Assembly: GCF_009827435.1 (NCBI RefSeq)
Contig: NZ_WTYM01000032.1
Location: 1-64,000, forward strand
Reading direction: 5' to 3'
From: Croceibacterium salegens
GTDB lineage: Bacteria; Pseudomonadota; Alphaproteobacteria; Sphingomonadales; Sphingomonadaceae
Length of the DNA stretch: 64,000 nucleotides
Under the pieces are notes generated by a model. That model saw only the letters and a program-made list of their open reading frames with translations. It searched no databases and was not told where the DNA came from. Numbering within the stretch: position 1 is the stretch's first letter; every line of letters starts with the position of its first letter. Made by a program: the position numbers and the translations under genes. Below are positions 62,754 through 64,000 of the stretch, one piece after another.

Positions 62754-63773
62754 ATGCGCGTTGTTTCCGGCATTCAGCCCACCGGCAAGCCCCACCTCGG
62801 CAACTACCTCGGCGCCATCCGCAACTACGTGAAGCTTCAGGACGATGCGCTTGCCGCAAACGGCGAATGCTTCATCTTCATCGCCGACCTGCACGCCATC
62901 TCCATGCCGCACGACCCGGTCGAGTTGCACAACTCGACGCTCGAGCTCGTCGCCACGCTGGTCGCCTGCGGTCTCGACACGTCCAAGACTGTCCTTTTCA
63001 ACCAGGCGCAGGTTCCGGCCCATGCCGAGCTTCAATGGCTGCTGTCGGGCACCGCGCGGATGGGCTGGCTGTCGCGCATGACCCAGTTCAAGGACAAGTC
63101 GGGCAAGAACCGTGAGGGCGCGAGCATCGCGCTGTTCACCTACCCGGTACTGCAGGCAGCCGACGTGCTGCTCTACCAGGCGACCCACGTTCCGGTGGGC
63201 GAGGACCAGAAGCAGCACCTCGAACTGGCGCGCGACATCGCGCAGAAGTTCAACAACGACTTCGCATCCGAAGACGACCCGGTCTTCACCCTGCCCGAGC
63301 CCTACATCCCGCCCGAAGCGGCGCGGATCATGAGCCTGCGCGACGGCACGTCGAAGATGAGCAAGTCGGATCCCTCCGACATGAGCCGGATCAACCTGTC
63401 CGACGATGCCGACACCATCATGAAGAAGGTCAAGAAGGCCAAGACCGATCCCGAGCCCTTGCCGCCCGAAGCAGCGGGGCTGGAAGATCGGCCGGAGGCA
63501 AAGAACCTCGTGGCGATCTACGGCGCCTTCAGCGGGAAGAGCGTGGACGAAGTGCTGGCCGAATACGGCGGCGCCGGGTTCGGTACATTCAAGCCGGCGC
63601 TAGGCGAATTGATGGTCGAGACGCTCTCGCCGATCACTGCACGCTTCAACGAACTGCGCGCCGACCGCGAACTGCTCGACGCCATCCTCGCGCGGGGCGC
63701 GGCCCGGGCACGAGACATGAGCGGGCCGACGCTTTCGCGCGCATACGCGGCGCTCGGTCTTGTGCGGGGCTGA
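62754..63773 (+). CDS. trpS: Tryptophanyl-tRNA synthetase
   Basis: This 339-residue class I synthetase charges tRNA-Trp. The HIGH-type motif is GKPHLGNYLGAI near residue 13 and the KMSKS motif is KMSKSDPSDMS near 203. VPVGEDQKQHLELARDIAQKFN near 147 is the family signature. The ATG giving MRVVSGIQPTG is preceded by GAAGG at good spacing; an ATG at 62739 would add five residues. It probably has its own promoter in the 194-bp gap after murJ. Confidence 0.96.
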   Translation: MRVVSGIQPTGKPHLGNYLGAIRNYVKLQDDALAANGECFIFIADLHAISMPHDPVELHNSTLELVATLVACGLDTSKTVLFNQAQVPAHAELQWLLSGTARMGWLSRMTQFKDKSGKNREGASIALFTYPVLQAADVLLYQATHVPVGEDQKQHLELARDIAQKFNNDFASEDDPVFTLPEPYIPPEAARIMSLRDGTSKMSKSDPSDMSRINLSDDADTIMKKVKKAKTDPEPLPPEAAGLEDRPEAKNLVAIYGAFSGKSVDEVLAEYGGAGFGTFKPALGELMVETLSPITARFNELRADRELLDAILARGAARARDMSGPTLSRAYAALGLVRG

Positions 63774-63923
63774 GGCGAAAAGCTCCTGAAATCGGTGGTT
63801 TTTGCCGTACCGGATGTTCAATCCCGGTTCAGGGCGTCATAGCTATGGTGTTGTCATAGTCGGCAGCAGTGCGCCGCGACTCAGGAGGCGCGCCGTGAGC
63901 CGAGCCTGTGGAGTACCTCGATC

Positions 63924-64000
63924 ATGTCGCCCGTTTCGTTTTCGCTGCGCAAACTGAAGATCGCCGCCGCCTCGCTGGCGCTGGCGCTGGCCGGGCTGGC
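63924..64000 (+). CDS. 5' end of a probable exported protein, cut by the window edge
   Basis: From the ATG the frame reads MSPVSFSLRKLKIAAASLALALAGL and runs off the end. The short basic region plus a hydrophobic core is a signal peptide. The ribosome site is weak. Nothing of the mature protein is visible, so function cannot be assigned. Confidence 0.5.
   Translation, partial: MSPVSFSLRKLKIAAASLALALAGL

Overview
This is chromosomal DNA from a high-GC alphaproteobacterium, most likely Sphingomonadales (Erythrobacteraceae or Sphingomonadaceae). The assignment is inferred from gene content: a VPAP-type PEP-CTERM protein, an hflK-hflC-degQ block, a secB locus divergent from Tim44-like/mltA/smr genes, DUF6152, a LigW-like decarboxylase and several SDR/NTF2-like/GMC catabolic genes. 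Coding density is high, and many genes overlap by 4 bp. No tRNA, rRNA, CRISPR array or prophage was seen.

Layout. 1-351 is the 3' end of a DUF6152 gene with its terminator. 564-3888 is a four-gene operon: class II aldolase, CbbY-like phosphatase, DhaL and DhaK, closed by a strong terminator. 3954-5230 is a less GC-rich stretch with no recognisable gene. 5231-14697 is housekeeping: rsmB, a DUF1674 protein, the mrp/iorB-like/hemH operon and hflK-hflC-degQ. 14711-21405 holds a bifunctional penicillin-binding protein, a patatin with an inserted membrane hairpin, msrB, a GST, a small exported protein and an orphan ParA. 21507-36422 is a catabolic island: SDR, three NTF2-like proteins, two MFS transporters, aldehyde dehydrogenase, a LigW-like amidohydrolase, a benzoylformate-decarboxylase-like ThDP enzyme, a DsbA-fold isomerase-like protein, two secreted paralogues of unknown function and a GMC oxidoreductase. 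36436-45169 holds a TadE relic, an L,D-transpeptidase, an EamA transporter, acnA, two prolyl-4-hydroxylase-like oxygenases and a Ser/Thr/Gly-repeat PEP-CTERM protein. 45434-49007 holds ruvB and ruvA, split by a GIY-YIG nuclease cassette, then aroC. 49004-55170 holds DUF1801, an enoyl-CoA hydratase-like gene and the peroxide-defence set ahpC, ahpF and katG. 55266-63773 holds two divergent outer-membrane proteins, then smr, mltA, the Tim44-like gene, secB, murJ and trpS. The window ends in the signal peptide of another gene.

How the genes work together. The island can be read as uptake (two MFS proteins), alcohol or side-chain oxidation (GMC, SDR), non-oxidative decarboxylation of an aryl 2-oxo acid (ThDP enzyme), aldehyde oxidation (ALDH) and removal of an aromatic carboxylate (LigW-like enzyme). 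The substrate is unknown. The aldolase, phosphatase and DhaKL genes look like a dihydroxyacetone-linked sugar-phosphate route without a PTS.

The most unusual signal is a family of paired-hairpin intergenic elements whose outer ends read CGTCA...TGACG (25889, 30134, 46500, 47798). The copy at 46500-46902 carries an intact small GIY-YIG nuclease gene and sits inside the ruvA-ruvB operon, which suggests a compact mobile element. A second paired-hairpin family, with CCTCCCC/GGGGAGG ends, occurs at 19366 and 51071.
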